Of a stretch of DNA of 45,454 nucleotides, positions 15,685 to 24,538 are shown piece after piece. The notes under the pieces were generated by a model. It was not told the DNA's origin and did no database searches. It worked only from the letters and a program-made list of their open reading frames with translations. Within the stretch, counting starts at the first letter, position 1, and every line of letters begins with the position of its first letter. The DNA comes from an uncultured Anaerolineae bacterium. GTDB lineage: Bacteria; Chloroflexota; Anaerolineae; Aggregatilineales; Phototrophicaceae. Where the stretch lies: the NCBI GenBank assembly GCA_938022205.1, contig CALIEB010000012.1, positions 1-45,454 on the forward strand. Direction: 5' to 3'. The position numbers and the translations under genes are program-made.

Positions 15685-17538
15685 TTAAGGCTGGGTAAGT
15701 GCTTCAACGCGCAAGGTATAAGCAATAGGTTGTTGGCTGAAGGGCGTGAGCGGCGAGAACGCTAGCAGCGTGTGCGCCGCGTCGCTCAGCAGCGGCACGC
15801 TGAAGGTTTGGATGCCACCCGCCGCAAAGAAGCGTGCCGTTTGCGTGACCTCACCGCGAAGCTGCAGCACCTGCAGCCAGCCGCGCGGGGGCAGGCGATT
15901 GTCGACAACCGCCCAGCCTAACGCCTGCCAGCCGCCGTCGTCCCCCTCAAAGTCAGCACGATAGCCCAGCGCGTCAAGCGTCACAGCATCCAGCGCAAAG
16001 CCCGCGTGCGCAACAGCTTCGTCTGTGATGACAACAAATGCCAGCAGCAGCTCGCGCCCGACATAAGCGTCGAGCGAGGCGCGCTGTGCCAGCCAGCCGC
16101 TCGACGCGCCCGTCCAGCCCACACCATAGGCGCGCCCCTGTGGGTTGTCGTCGCGGCTGCTAGTGGTGGGCAAAGTAGTCCACGTTGCGCCACCGTCCAC
16201 ACTTGCCGCCAAGTAAGCGTAGTCCCAGCCTTCTTCAAGGTCATACCACGCCCAAAAGCGCAGCTCCGCCGTGCGCACCGCGCGCAAATCAAACGCGCGC
16301 ACGAACCACGCTTGCGTGCTGCTGCCGCTGCTGCTAAAGGCGAAGCGCGCCCCGTCGGGCGTGTCGTCGGGCAAAAGCGGCACAGCGTCAGGCAGCTCGA
16401 GCGTCAGTTGCAGCGTGTCGCGCTCGCCCAAACCGTCCAGCCGCAGATAGTGGGTGCTGTAAGGCAAAGCGGCACGCGCCAGCGTAAACGGATAGTCGCT
16501 TGCGGCAGCCTGCACGCGCACGCCGTAGCGCAAGGGCGCGGGATAGCCTGTGTCAAGCGCGTTTGCCGCCACCCAATCAGCAAAAAAATCGTCGGCATTG
16601 AGCGGATACCCCGCTGCGATGAGTGCCTCCGTCACGCCCGCCATGCCGTGTGCTGCCTGGTCGCGCAAGGTGTGCAGCGCGCCCGCGCCCGCTTGTGCCG
16701 CTAAGTAGCGCAAGAACAACGCGGAAGCCCCGTACTGCGGCGGCTTGGGCAAATCGCCGCGCCAAATCGTCAGCGGCGCGTCAGGCGCGTCAAGAAAGGC
16801 ACGCACCAACCAATCGCTGCCTTCGCCCAGCCCTAGTGCGTTCTCGGTGTACAGCGAAAAGCCCTCGTTGAGCCACGTCGGCGTGTGCGGCGTGTGCAAA
16901 TAGCGCAGCAAGTGCTGCAGCTCGTGCGCTGCCACGCGCCGCGCCTCCACGCTGTCCAGCTTGTCACCCAAGACAGCGGCGTTAAAGACCAACAGCGCAA
17001 GTTCACTGCTAGTGGGAAACACGCCACGCGGGTACAGGTGCTGGCTGGAAAAATAGCCCGCCACGTTGGGATTGGTGGCGGTGGTGAGCAGCACATGCAC
17101 GCGCCCATCGCCCACGCACGCCAGCGCGTCGGTTGCCATGCCCCACAAGGCTTGCACCTGCTGCAAGAGCGCGTCCAACGCCTGCACAAAGGCAGGCGCG
17201 TCGCGCACGGTCACTCCCTCTTGCACCCACAGCACGACCTGCGCGCCTACCGCTTGCGCCCGCGCCGTCACGCGCACCAGTCCCTCACGGTTAGACACGT
17301 TGAAGACGCGCACGTCACCAAGCGCGGCGGGCGGCTGCGGTGCGTCACTGTTGGCATGATAGCCCAAAAACTGCGTCGCCAACGCCACGCGGTCGGCAGG
17401 CAAGCGCGGCGTGTCGGCTAGCGCGCACGCAGACGGAAAGCGCGCGCAGTCCAGCGGCGGCACACCGGCGACAAGCGGCTGCGCCCACGCCAACGCTAGC
17501 AGCCCTAACATCCCCAACAGCACGCCTTGTTTACCCAT
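15685..17538 (-). CDS. Secreted gluzincin-type metalloprotease with C-terminal beta-sandwich
   Basis: This 617-residue protein begins with a signal peptide (LLGMLGLLALAWAQPLVAG). The catalytic site is HELQH (205-209) with a third zinc ligand candidate Glu225 in TWLNEGFSLY, the HExxH...E gluzincin arrangement, similar to peptidase family M30 and other WLNEG proteins. After the catalytic part come two beta-rich modules: one with FVRAFDLRAV, FWAWYDLEEGWDYAYLAASVDGGATW and YVGRELLLAFVVITDE resembles the sandwich of immune inhibitor A-type (M6) proteases, and the end YTLRVEAL is a possible third. It should act outside the cell, substrate unknown. AGAAG lies 5 bases before the ATG. It is divergent from rpsA. 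Confidence 0.8.
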   Translation of the reverse strand: MGKQGVLLGMLGLLALAWAQPLVAGVPPLDCARFPSACALADTPRLPADRVALATQFLGYHANSDAPQPPAALGDVRVFNVSNREGLVRVTARAQAVGAQVVLWVQEGVTVRDAPAFVQALDALLQQVQALWGMATDALACVGDGRVHVLLTTATNPNVAGYFSSQHLYPRGVFPTSSELALLVFNAAVLGDKLDSVEARRVAAHELQHLLRYLHTPHTPTWLNEGFSLYTENALGLGEGSDWLVRAFLDAPDAPLTIWRGDLPKPPQYGASALFLRYLAAQAGAGALHTLRDQAAHGMAGVTEALIAAGYPLNADDFFADWVAANALDTGYPAPLRYGVRVQAAASDYPFTLARAALPYSTHYLRLDGLGERDTLQLTLELPDAVPLLPDDTPDGARFAFSSSGSSTQAWFVRAFDLRAVRTAELRFWAWYDLEEGWDYAYLAASVDGGATWTTLPTTSSRDDNPQGRAYGVGWTGASSGWLAQRASLDAYVGRELLLAFVVITDEAVAHAGFALDAVTLDALGYRADFEGDDGGWQALGWAVVDNRLPPRGWLQVLQLRGEVTQTARFFAAGGIQTFSVPLLSDAAHTLLAFSPLTPFSQQPIAYTLRVEALTQP

Positions 17539-17590
17539 CGTCTTCTCGCGTTTTTTCTTGTATCCTAGCGTAAAGTCTCGCGTAACACAA

Positions 17591-17618
17591 TTGATTCCTG
17601 CGCGGGATACTGTATAAT
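17591..17618 (+). promoter_or_regulatory. rpsA promoter
   Basis: TTGATT (17591-17596) and TATAAT (17613-17618) are separated by 16 bp, a near-consensus housekeeping promoter, giving a leader of about 30 bases before the rpsA ATG. Confidence 0.8.
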
Positions 17619-17654
17619 AGGTTGCGTTTACAACCGATTCAGGGATAGCAAAAC

Positions 17655-19148
17655 ATGGAACAGTCAGAACTGGGCAAGACCGAAGAACATAACCATTCGT
17701 CTGCCGAGTTGTCGGAGCAAGCGATGGCGGACGCGCCGCAAAGCGCGGACGAACCTGTCGCTGTGGACGCAGCCCCTGCCACAGAAGATAGCACGCCGAA
17801 TCCTCCCGCCGATAACTCTACCCCCGCCGCTGTGGTGGACGTGGGCTATAAACGCGGCGAGCTTGTCGACGGCGTGATTGTTAGCACGTCCCCCACCAGC
17901 ATCACCATCCAGCTCGCCAACGGACGCGAGGGCATCATCCCCAACAGCGAGCTGGAGCGCATGGACGTAAAACGCCTCGAGGACTTTGTTGTGGGCAAAC
18001 CCTTGAAGGTCGTGGTCGTCAACCCTTACAACCGTCAAGGGCAGACCATTCTCTCTTACACGCTGGCACTTGAAGAGCTAGACTGGCTGGAGGCAGCCTC
18101 CTACCAAGCCAGCAAAGAGATTTACCACAGCAAAATAAGCGGCTATAACAAGGGTGGCTTGATTGTGCGTTTTGGGCGGTTGCGCGGCTTCTTGCCCCAC
18201 AGCCAAATCAGCGAGACGCGCCTTGCCGCCAGCGAGGGCGAAACGCCCGAACAACGCTACACGCAGATGATTAATCAGCCTATCAGCGTGAAAGTGATGG
18301 AGGTGGATCGCGACCGCAATCGCCTCATCCTTTCCGAGCGCGCCGCGATGCGCGAAGTGCGTCAGCAGCGCAAAAGTTCGCTCATCAACGAGCTGAAGGT
18401 GGGCGAAGAGCGCGAAGGCACTGTGGTGAGCCTAGAGAACTTCGGCGCGTTCGTTGACATTGGCGGCGCGGAAGGCTTGGTACATGTGACAGAAATCACG
18501 CACAAGCACATCACACACCCCAACCAAGCTCTCAAAGTCGGGCAAAAGGTGCGCGTGCGCGTCATCAACATTGACTCCGCCAAGAACCGCATTGGCTTGA
18601 GCATCAAAGCCCTAGAAAGCGACCCTTGGGATGAGGTTGTTGCCCGCTACCAGCGCGGCATGCTGGTACGCGGCACGATTACCAAGCTGACCAAGTTCGG
18701 CGCGTTCGCCCGCATTGAGGGCGACGATGACCAAGAGGTCGAGGGGCTTATCCACATCTCTGAGCTTTCAGACGAGCGCGTGGAACACCCCAGCGCGGTG
18801 GTCAAGCGTGGCGACGTGTTGACGCTGCGCGTGATTAAGCTCGATGTGGCTGAGAAGCGGCTGGGCTTGAGCATCAAGCAGGTGAACAGCGCGGAATTTT
18901 TGGACGAAGACCTGGCGTTTGCCTTCGAGCATCCTGACCGCGTCGCCATCCCCACCCCCGCGCCGACCACTACGTCCAAGCGTGAAGGTGCGCCGCTCAA
19001 GAGCGCGCCCGCAAGCGGAGTGTCCACGCCCGCAAGCGGAGTGTCTACGTCCGCAAGCGGAGTGTCCACGCCCGCAAACGAGGAGAATACGCCCGCAAAC
19101 GAGGAGAATACGCCCCCCGCCGCCGCAAACGGCAGCGAAGAAAACTAA
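17655..19148 (+). CDS. rpsA: Ribosomal protein S1
   Basis: This 497-residue protein has four S1 (OB-fold) RNA-binding domains at about 68-137, 154-231, 250-320 and 334-410; the last two are canonical (ENFGAFVDIGGAEGLVHVTEI and TKFGAFARIEG...GLIHISEL). They are preceded by an acidic, Pro/Ala-rich N-terminal extension of about 60 residues and followed by a low-complexity tail. S1 binds mRNA on the 30S subunit and helps initiation. Four domains is fewer than the six of enterobacterial S1 and typical of many non-proteobacterial S1 proteins. The tail carries five 7-residue units (PASGVST type, then PANEENT type) encoded by a 21-bp tandem repeat. A strong promoter precedes it and an intrinsic terminator follows, so it is monocistronic. 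Confidence 0.93.
   Translation: MEQSELGKTEEHNHSSAELSEQAMADAPQSADEPVAVDAAPATEDSTPNPPADNSTPAAVVDVGYKRGELVDGVIVSTSPTSITIQLANGREGIIPNSELERMDVKRLEDFVVGKPLKVVVVNPYNRQGQTILSYTLALEELDWLEAASYQASKEIYHSKISGYNKGGLIVRFGRLRGFLPHSQISETRLAASEGETPEQRYTQMINQPISVKVMEVDRDRNRLILSERAAMREVRQQRKSSLINELKVGEEREGTVVSLENFGAFVDIGGAEGLVHVTEITHKHITHPNQALKVGQKVRVRVINIDSAKNRIGLSIKALESDPWDEVVARYQRGMLVRGTITKLTKFGAFARIEGDDDQEVEGLIHISELSDERVEHPSAVVKRGDVLTLRVIKLDVAEKRLGLSIKQVNSAEFLDEDLAFAFEHPDRVAIPTPAPTTTSKREGAPLKSAPASGVSTPASGVSTSASGVSTPANEENTPANEENTPPAAANGSEEN
19008..19112 (+). repeat. Five-copy 21-bp tandem repeat inside rpsA
   Basis: Units begin at 19008, 19029, 19050, 19071 and 19092, each 21 bp and in frame. The first three encode PASGVST, PASGVST and SASGVST; the last two encode PANEENT twice. 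All share a CCGCAA core. The repeat should expand or contract without frameshift, changing the length of the S1 C-terminal tail. Confidence 0.9.
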
Positions 19149-19155
19149 CCTTCCG

Positions 19156-19187
19156 AAGGGCATGGCGAACACACCATGCCCTTTTTT
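19156..19187 (+). terminator. rpsA intrinsic terminator
   Basis: AAGGGCATGG (19156-19165) pairs perfectly with CCATGCCCTT (19174-19183) around an 8-base loop, followed by a T-run to 19187. It separates rpsA from the convergent KAS III-like gene. Confidence 0.92.
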
Positions 19188-19191
19188 GCGC

Positions 19192-20199
19192 CTAACCCCA
19201 CCTCAGCGCGATGGCACTCCACGTGTAGCCTGTGCCAGCACCCGCCAGCACGATAACGTCACCCGCCTTAATTTTGCCCTGTTCTAAGCCCAACTGCAGC
19301 GAGATGACTTGGTCAACGCTTTGCACATGCCCGTAGTTTTCTAAGTAGACGCTTTGCTCAGGCGTTAAGCCTACCGCCTGCAAAATCTCAAGGTAGAACG
19401 ATTTTTTCATGTGGGTAATGCCCAAAAACTTGACATCTTCAAGGCGATAGCCACCTTTTTCCACGCTTTCGCGGATGACGCGCACGAAATTGGGCAGCGA
19501 AGTTTCGCCCAGCCGCTCCGCCATGTAGTGAGCGTTGCGCACGTCCAACATGCCGACGATTTCACCGTTAATCGTCTGCCCGTCACCAATCGCGTCCGCT
19601 TCGGTGGTGAGCATGACCGTCTCGCTCAGGCTGCCGTCAGTAATCGCACTCGCGCCGAGCAGCACGTTCGCGCTTGCGTCGCGTTTGAGTACCATCGCGC
19701 CGCCGCCCGCGCCAAAGTTGTACATAAAGCGCGCGCGCGGGTTAGTCGGGCTGACGAGGTCGTTCTCGCGGCTTGCCGCCGCCAGCAGCACGTAATCCAG
19801 CGTGGGGTCTGCCAGCATCATGCTGCGGGCGATGTTCATGGCAATCGGCGCGCCCGCACACAGCGCGTAAGTCTCAAAGGCAAAGGCGTTGACCGCGCCG
19901 ACCAAGTGTTGAATTTTGCCCGCCGCGTTCCAAACCACGTGGTCTTTGTACTCGCTGCCGTGCGAAATGACCATCTTAATCTGTTCAGGGCTGATGCCTG
20001 CGTGGGCAATAGCCCGCTTGGCGGCTTCGCTCGCCATGTAGCTGACCGTGTCGCCTTCGCCGGCGATGTGCCGCTGTGTGATGCCCATCTTGTGCTGGAT
20101 GACCTCTAGCGGAATGCCCGTCTTGGGCGCGAACTCGGCGGCGGTTTCAATTTGCGCAGGAAAATACGTGCCAAACCCCGCAATGCCTATCTGTACCAT
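19192..20199 (-). CDS. KAS III/FabH-like ketoacyl synthase
   Basis: This 335-residue thiolase-fold enzyme has the nucleophile Cys114 in ETYALCAGAPIAM, a His263 (GITHMKKSFY) at the place of the first FabH histidine, and the C-terminal GAGTGYTWSAIAL. Where FabH has the Asn of GNTSA, the sequence reads ENYGHVQSVD, placing His291 in that position; a Cys-His-His triad is otherwise typical of KAS I/II. KAS III enzymes condense acyl-CoA with malonyl-ACP to start fatty acid synthesis, and related enzymes make ketones or HMG-CoA-like products. Here the substrate is open. AAAGGA lies 9 bases before the ATG, with a dedicated extended -10 promoter upstream. It lies downstream of the glycan operon on the same strand. 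Confidence 0.82.
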   Translation of the reverse strand: MVQIGIAGFGTYFPAQIETAAEFAPKTGIPLEVIQHKMGITQRHIAGEGDTVSYMASEAAKRAIAHAGISPEQIKMVISHGSEYKDHVVWNAAGKIQHLVGAVNAFAFETYALCAGAPIAMNIARSMMLADPTLDYVLLAAASRENDLVSPTNPRARFMYNFGAGGGAMVLKRDASANVLLGASAITDGSLSETVMLTTEADAIGDGQTINGEIVGMLDVRNAHYMAERLGETSLPNFVRVIRESVEKGGYRLEDVKFLGITHMKKSFYLEILQAVGLTPEQSVYLENYGHVQSVDQVISLQLGLEQGKIKAGDVIVLAGAGTGYTWSAIALRWG

Positions 20200-20234
20200 G
20201 CTGTACCGTCCTTTCGGTGTGGGCTGATGCCTCT

Positions 20235-20243
20235 ATTATAACA
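20235..20243 (-). promoter_or_regulatory. Extended -10 promoter of the KAS III-like gene
   Basis: The minus strand reads TGTTATAAT (20243-20235), an extended -10 with perfect TATAAT, 36 bases before the ATG. It lies in the 48-bp gap after the glycan operon, inside a small GGGCT/AGCCC hairpin. No strong -35 is seen. Confidence 0.6.
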
Positions 20244-20247
20244 AGCC

Positions 20248-21984
20248 CTAAGGACGCGGACGATACAACACATGAACAACGCCGTTGGGAAGTTTGAAGC
20301 TGCCGACGCGCCCATAGCCTTCAGGAAAGGGCAGCCCGTGCGCGGTCAACACGCTCGGACTGAGGCTGCGCTCCCCATTCACGGCTTGCAACACCCACGC
20401 GCGCCGCAGCTCGGCTTCTGGCCACAAGCCGAGCAAGAAAGTCGCCGCATCGTCCGACCCCACGTAGCCACCCGAAAGCCACGCAAAGCCATACGCACGA
20501 CCGCCTAGCGCATAGACCGCGCCCGGTGCTTCGCCTGTGAGGTCAATCAGAGGCGTTTGGTTGTTAACAAAACCCTGCGCATAGGCGGTCGTCTGCAGCT
20601 TGTGCAAATAATCTGCCAGCGCGCTATCTACCCAAACGCTCTCGCTGCCGTCGCGCAAGCTGGCGCGCGCGTTCATCTGCCAGACGGGGACAGCCTGGCG
20701 ATAGGGAAACGCGGAACGCCCGACGACAAAAATCAGCAGCGCGCAAGAGAACAGGACAAGCAGCGCAGGCCTGCGCTGAGCCGAGCCCCATGCACATGCC
20801 AACACCACCGCCCCTAGTACCCAAAACGCGCCGTAGGTGGTCATAGCACGCAGGTACTGCCCATCCGTGCCGTAGACGGCAACCAACGCAAAAGTAGCCA
20901 GTAGCAGCGCGAAGAGCAAGGATTCTCTGCCTAACAAGGTGCACCTTGCAGGTTGTCGCCACGCCTCAAAAACCACAAAACTAAGTATCCAAAGGCACAA
21001 TAAAATGCCAATTGCCCCAAGTGCCCCCGGCAGAAAAACTAAAAGAATCACCAGCAACAAAATGCTTACGTTGACGAATCGTACTATAAAATCATCACGT
21101 TGACGCATAAGGCGTGCTAAAAGTACGCCCAACACGAATAGCAATGACAGCAGAGCGGCATAGGTGATAATGGCTTGCAAAAGCGAACCTAGTTGACCTA
21201 AAGGGTGTAATAAGAACTGTGCCAACGCTATCTCATCACTTTGAAGAATAAGCTTGTGGCGGGTCAACGCTAAGGCAGGTTTCTCAAGAAAGTACTGGAG
21301 GCTTCGGTGCTGAGCTAAGGTCAGGATTAGCACACAACCCACGCCTAACAGACCACTTATAATGCTTATTGGATGTAAAATACGTCGCCATGTAACGCCA
21401 AACAGCCATAATAATAAGCATGAGACCATCGCCAAAGGAAGCAGTGTAGGCAACTTACCCAGAGCCATAAACCCAACGCCAACACCTAATGATACTGCGC
21501 TTATTGCCTGTTGCTGGTGCGCTTGTGCTTGTATCCACGTTAGAAGTCCGATAAGGCTTATCATCGCACCCCAAAGTACAAGCGTATTATAGCTTGGTGT
21601 CGTTAACCAAAGACTATAAGCTAACACGCTACCATTGGTCATGGTAAGTAAGGCATGAGCCTTTGTTTCTTGCTCTATCATGCCGCGTGTTTGGGCAAAC
21701 CGCAGTACCGTGCTTGCAGTTAAAATGCCTAAGGCGAGTGTGATACCCATACCAGCGGCGCGCATAGCCTCTGCACTTTGCCCAACCGCCTGATAAAGAT
21801 AAGTTAGTATGCCCCCAAACCAACCAATCTCTACTATAAGGTCATCATAGCGTAAGTAGTTAAGCAGATAAAAGCCGTTGTCGGTGAGGTCGAAGCCGCG
21901 CGGAGCAAACACGGCAATCCAGCCCCAAAGGCACAGAGCCAGCAGCGCGTGAAAGCCCAGCAAGACCTGTTGGCGGCGCATCAT
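20248..21984 (-). CDS. Polytopic membrane protein of glycan locus, GT-C-like
   Basis: This 578-residue protein has about 12-13 transmembrane helices and a soluble C-terminal domain of about 150 residues. After the first helix an acidic loop, PRGFDLTDNGFYLLNY, occupies the position of the catalytic aspartate loop of GT-C transferases; this resemblance is my only ground for the call, and it could instead be a polymerase/ligase or an unassigned membrane protein. It is the last gene of the glycan operon, its ATG overlapping the flippase stop by 4 bp. Base composition is uneven: 21361-21420 has only 22 G/C of 60 bases, while both gene ends are as GC-rich as the neighbours, which suggests acquired or recombined DNA in the membrane part. 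Confidence 0.72.
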   Translation of the reverse strand: MMRRQQVLLGFHALLALCLWGWIAVFAPRGFDLTDNGFYLLNYLRYDDLIVEIGWFGGILTYLYQAVGQSAEAMRAAGMGITLALGILTASTVLRFAQTRGMIEQETKAHALLTMTNGSVLAYSLWLTTPSYNTLVLWGAMISLIGLLTWIQAQAHQQQAISAVSLGVGVGFMALGKLPTLLPLAMVSCLLLWLFGVTWRRILHPISIISGLLGVGCVLILTLAQHRSLQYFLEKPALALTRHKLILQSDEIALAQFLLHPLGQLGSLLQAIITYAALLSLLFVLGVLLARLMRQRDDFIVRFVNVSILLLVILLVFLPGALGAIGILLCLWILSFVVFEAWRQPARCTLLGRESLLFALLLATFALVAVYGTDGQYLRAMTTYGAFWVLGAVVLACAWGSAQRRPALLVLFSCALLIFVVGRSAFPYRQAVPVWQMNARASLRDGSESVWVDSALADYLHKLQTTAYAQGFVNNQTPLIDLTGEAPGAVYALGGRAYGFAWLSGGYVGSDDAATFLLGLWPEAELRRAWVLQAVNGERSLSPSVLTAHGLPFPEGYGRVGSFKLPNGVVHVLYRPRP

Positions 21985-23330
21985 CGCCCCATCCTACGGC
22001 GCAGCCCTTGCCAGGCTCGTTGCCACAGCCGCCAATCTTGTCGCGTGGGCAGAAAGAGCGCGTGCCAGGCCGCGCCCGCGCCGCGCGCGAACTGCACCAG
22101 CAAAATCGCCATGACCAGCGTGTAAGAGACGCTCGTGGCGAGTGCCGCGCCAACGATGTCGTGCTGTGGGATGAGCCAGGCGTTGAGCAGCACGTTTACG
22201 CCGATGCCTACCGCCAGCACGCGCGTGTTGCGTTCGGGCTGGCCCATGCCGGCGAAGGCGTTGATGAACACGCTGGCCGCCGTCCAGGTCACGATGCCCA
22301 GCATGAGGAAGCGCAGCGTTACCCCAGCCGGCGCGAACGCTTCGCCGTACAGCAGCACCATCAGCCATTCAGACAGCACGCCCAGCAGCGCGCCGACACC
22401 GCTGCTCAGCCACAGCACGTAGCGCGCGACGGTCAGCACCAGCGCGTTGCGCGCCGCCTCGTCTTGCTGCAGTGCCGCCACGCGCGGGAACAGGACAAGC
22501 CCGACCGCGTGTGAGACCGTCCAGAGCTTCTCGGCAATCGTCACCGCCACGTCATAAAAGGCGATGGAAGCCGTTCCCCTGCCCAACAGCGTCAGCAGGA
22601 AAATGTCGGCGCGGTAGTTCAGGAACGATGCCAAGCGCGAAAAATAGCCGCGCAGCCAATAACTTGCAATGGGCGCGAGGCTCGTGCGCGCGACGCGCCA
22701 GCCCAAGAGCGGGCGTTCGGGGGTCTGCTGATGCAGGTAGTAAAGCTGCAAGCCGATAGTCAACAGACGGCTGGTGATAATTGCCAGCAGCGCGCCGACC
22801 ACTCCCCAGCGCAACACCCATACGCCCAAAACCGTGAGCGCGAGCAAGAAGAGCTGTGAGACCAGCTCAAATAAGTTGTAGAGGCGAAAGTTGTGTAGCC
22901 CCTGAAAGATGGCGAGGAAATTCTGGTAGACAATCATGACGACCAACACGGGCAAGCACAGCAGCGCGAGCGCAAGGTCAAGCCCTTCGAGCAAGGTTTG
23001 GCGGGCAAACACCGCCGCTAGCGCGCCTAACCCCACACCGAATGCGCTGACCCACAGCGAGAGCGCGCTGAACTGGCGGGCATGCGCGGCAAGGTTGTCA
23101 GGCTCTTGCGCAATGAAATAGACCACTGCAGGCGTAAGTCCGGCGTTGAGCAGCATGTTGAGCGTGGTAGGAAAGAGCAGTGCCAGCGCGTAGATGCCGC
23201 GCCCTTCGACCCCTAGCCCACGCACGACTACCACCGAAATCAGCAGCCCCACGCCCAACGACCACCATCGCCGCGCGAGGTTGAGCAAGCTGTCCAGCGT
23301 CACGCGCCGCAGCAGGCTTTGCGCGCTCAT
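21981..23330 (-). CDS. Polysaccharide flippase (Wzx/MATE-like oligosaccharide exporter)
   Basis: This 449-residue membrane protein has about 12-14 helices in the pattern of the polysaccharide biosynthesis (Wzx/RfbX) family: an N-terminal amphipathic start (LLRRVTLDSLLNLARRWWSLGVGLLISVVVVRGLGVEGRGIYAL), FLNYRADIFLLTLLGRGTASIAFYDVAVTIAEKLW in the middle, and INAFAGMGQPERNTRVLAVGIGVNVLLNAWLIP near the end. It should flip undecaprenyl-linked glycan units to the outer face of the membrane. It overlaps the upstream GT4 gene and the downstream GT-C-like gene by 4 bp each (ATGA), so expression is coupled to them. Confidence 0.88.
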   Translation of the reverse strand: MSAQSLLRRVTLDSLLNLARRWWSLGVGLLISVVVVRGLGVEGRGIYALALLFPTTLNMLLNAGLTPAVVYFIAQEPDNLAAHARQFSALSLWVSAFGVGLGALAAVFARQTLLEGLDLALALLCLPVLVVMIVYQNFLAIFQGLHNFRLYNLFELVSQLFLLALTVLGVWVLRWGVVGALLAIITSRLLTIGLQLYYLHQQTPERPLLGWRVARTSLAPIASYWLRGYFSRLASFLNYRADIFLLTLLGRGTASIAFYDVAVTIAEKLWTVSHAVGLVLFPRVAALQQDEAARNALVLTVARYVLWLSSGVGALLGVLSEWLMVLLYGEAFAPAGVTLRFLMLGIVTWTAASVFINAFAGMGQPERNTRVLAVGIGVNVLLNAWLIPQHDIVGAALATSVSYTLVMAILLVQFARGAGAAWHALFLPTRQDWRLWQRAWQGLRRRMGR

Positions 23331-24538
23331 GCGCCTGCTAGTTCCTCATACGCCGCCAGCAGGCGGGCGGCGGCAACATCCCAATGATAAATTTGACCCG
23401 CTTGGCGGGCAGCTGCTTGTAGGCGTGTCAGCGTGGCGGGGTCTTGCAACTGTGCGAACACGCCTTTGAGCGTTTCGGGCGTAACTTCGTCCAACAGGAT
23501 GCCCGCGCCGTTGCGCTCTAAGACTTCTGACATTTCGCCTGCGCCGCGTGTCGCCAGCGTAGGTTTGCCCGCCGCGAAAGCCTCAAACAGCTTGTTAGGC
23601 ATGGCAAAGTAGACGTTGCCGCCGCGCTCAGCGGCATCCTCGCGCAAGCAACAGTAAATCGCGTCCGCCAGCGCGTTGCACATTGCTGCCTCGCGCTCGT
23701 CTACCCAGCCAAGAAAGCGCACGTTGGGAAAGCGTTGTGCTGCTGCTTGCACGTCTTGCTCAAGGCTACCACGCCCACCAATCAACAGCCCCACGTTAGG
23801 CGATTGCGCAACGGCTTCTAACAACGGAAGCAAAGAGCGATTGGGGTCAAGCGAGCCTAAATAGGTGATGATAACAGCGTAATCTGACAAGCCTAAGGCA
23901 GCGCGCTTATCCGCCAACGCTTGCTCGTCAAACCGATAGTCTTGCGCACGCTTCCAGTTGCCGACGACGACCACTTCACGTGCGCCCCGCGCCTTTAATG
24001 CGTCTGCCAGCCGTTCGCCTACCGTGATGACGGCATCCGTGCGTGGCAACAGCCAGCTTTCGACGCGGGCAACCAGCTGCGCCTTGCGTCCGCTGGCAAG
24101 GCTAGGGGCATTTTCGTGCGCATCATAGACCAGCTTAGCGCGTTTGAGCTTCGCCAACAACCATGCAGCAGGATAGGGAGGGAAGTTATGGCAGTGTAGG
24201 ATGTCGATCTTGCGCGCCCAAAGCAAGCGCAGCAACCATAAGTTAAAAAAGAACAAAGAAAGCAAATTAGTACTTTTAAGATTAACGGTCGTTTGCCCAA
24301 TGTCACCACGCAGCAGCTGCCACAGCCCACGGAACACACGTCGCCATGTAGCAACTACCGGTACTAGGGCAACATCAATGCCGCTCTCAAGCATAGCGCG
24401 GGTTGGCACGTTGGCACGCCGTCCTTCGCCATAGATGGCTACCTGATAGCCCGCTGTTGCCAGCGCGCGCGCTGCTGCAAGAGCACGTACGTCGCCATAA
24501 ACCGACGATTTGACGACCATCACCACATGCTTGCTCAT
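23327..24538 (-). CDS. GT4-family glycosyltransferase (second of the operon)
   Basis: This 403-residue GT-B enzyme starts MSKHVVMVVKSSVYGDVRALAAARAL and has the acceptor-domain segment DILHCHNFPPYPAAWLLAK followed by LVYDAHE. In the donor domain it has YLGSLDPNRSLLPLLEAV, LLIGGRG, RFLGWV and MPNKLFEAFAAGKPTLATRGAGEMSEVL, where E-x7 motif residues would hold the nucleotide sugar. It is a paralog of the gene just upstream, with the same HCH, YDAHE, GGRG and PNKLF motifs. It overlaps that gene by 4 bp and the flippase by 4 bp. An AT-rich patch around 24200-24310 stands out from the GC-rich surroundings. Confidence 0.87.
   Translation of the reverse strand: MSKHVVMVVKSSVYGDVRALAAARALATAGYQVAIYGEGRRANVPTRAMLESGIDVALVPVVATWRRVFRGLWQLLRGDIGQTTVNLKSTNLLSLFFFNLWLLRLLWARKIDILHCHNFPPYPAAWLLAKLKRAKLVYDAHENAPSLASGRKAQLVARVESWLLPRTDAVITVGERLADALKARGAREVVVVGNWKRAQDYRFDEQALADKRAALGLSDYAVIITYLGSLDPNRSLLPLLEAVAQSPNVGLLIGGRGSLEQDVQAAAQRFPNVRFLGWVDEREAAMCNALADAIYCCLREDAAERGGNVYFAMPNKLFEAFAAGKPTLATRGAGEMSEVLERNGAGILLDEVTPETLKGVFAQLQDPATLTRLQAAARQAGQIYHWDVAAARLLAAYEELAGA

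Noticed and set aside
19008..19112. Short tandem repeats as a CRISPR array
   Set aside because: Units are contiguous without spacers, in frame inside rpsA, and encode heptapeptides.
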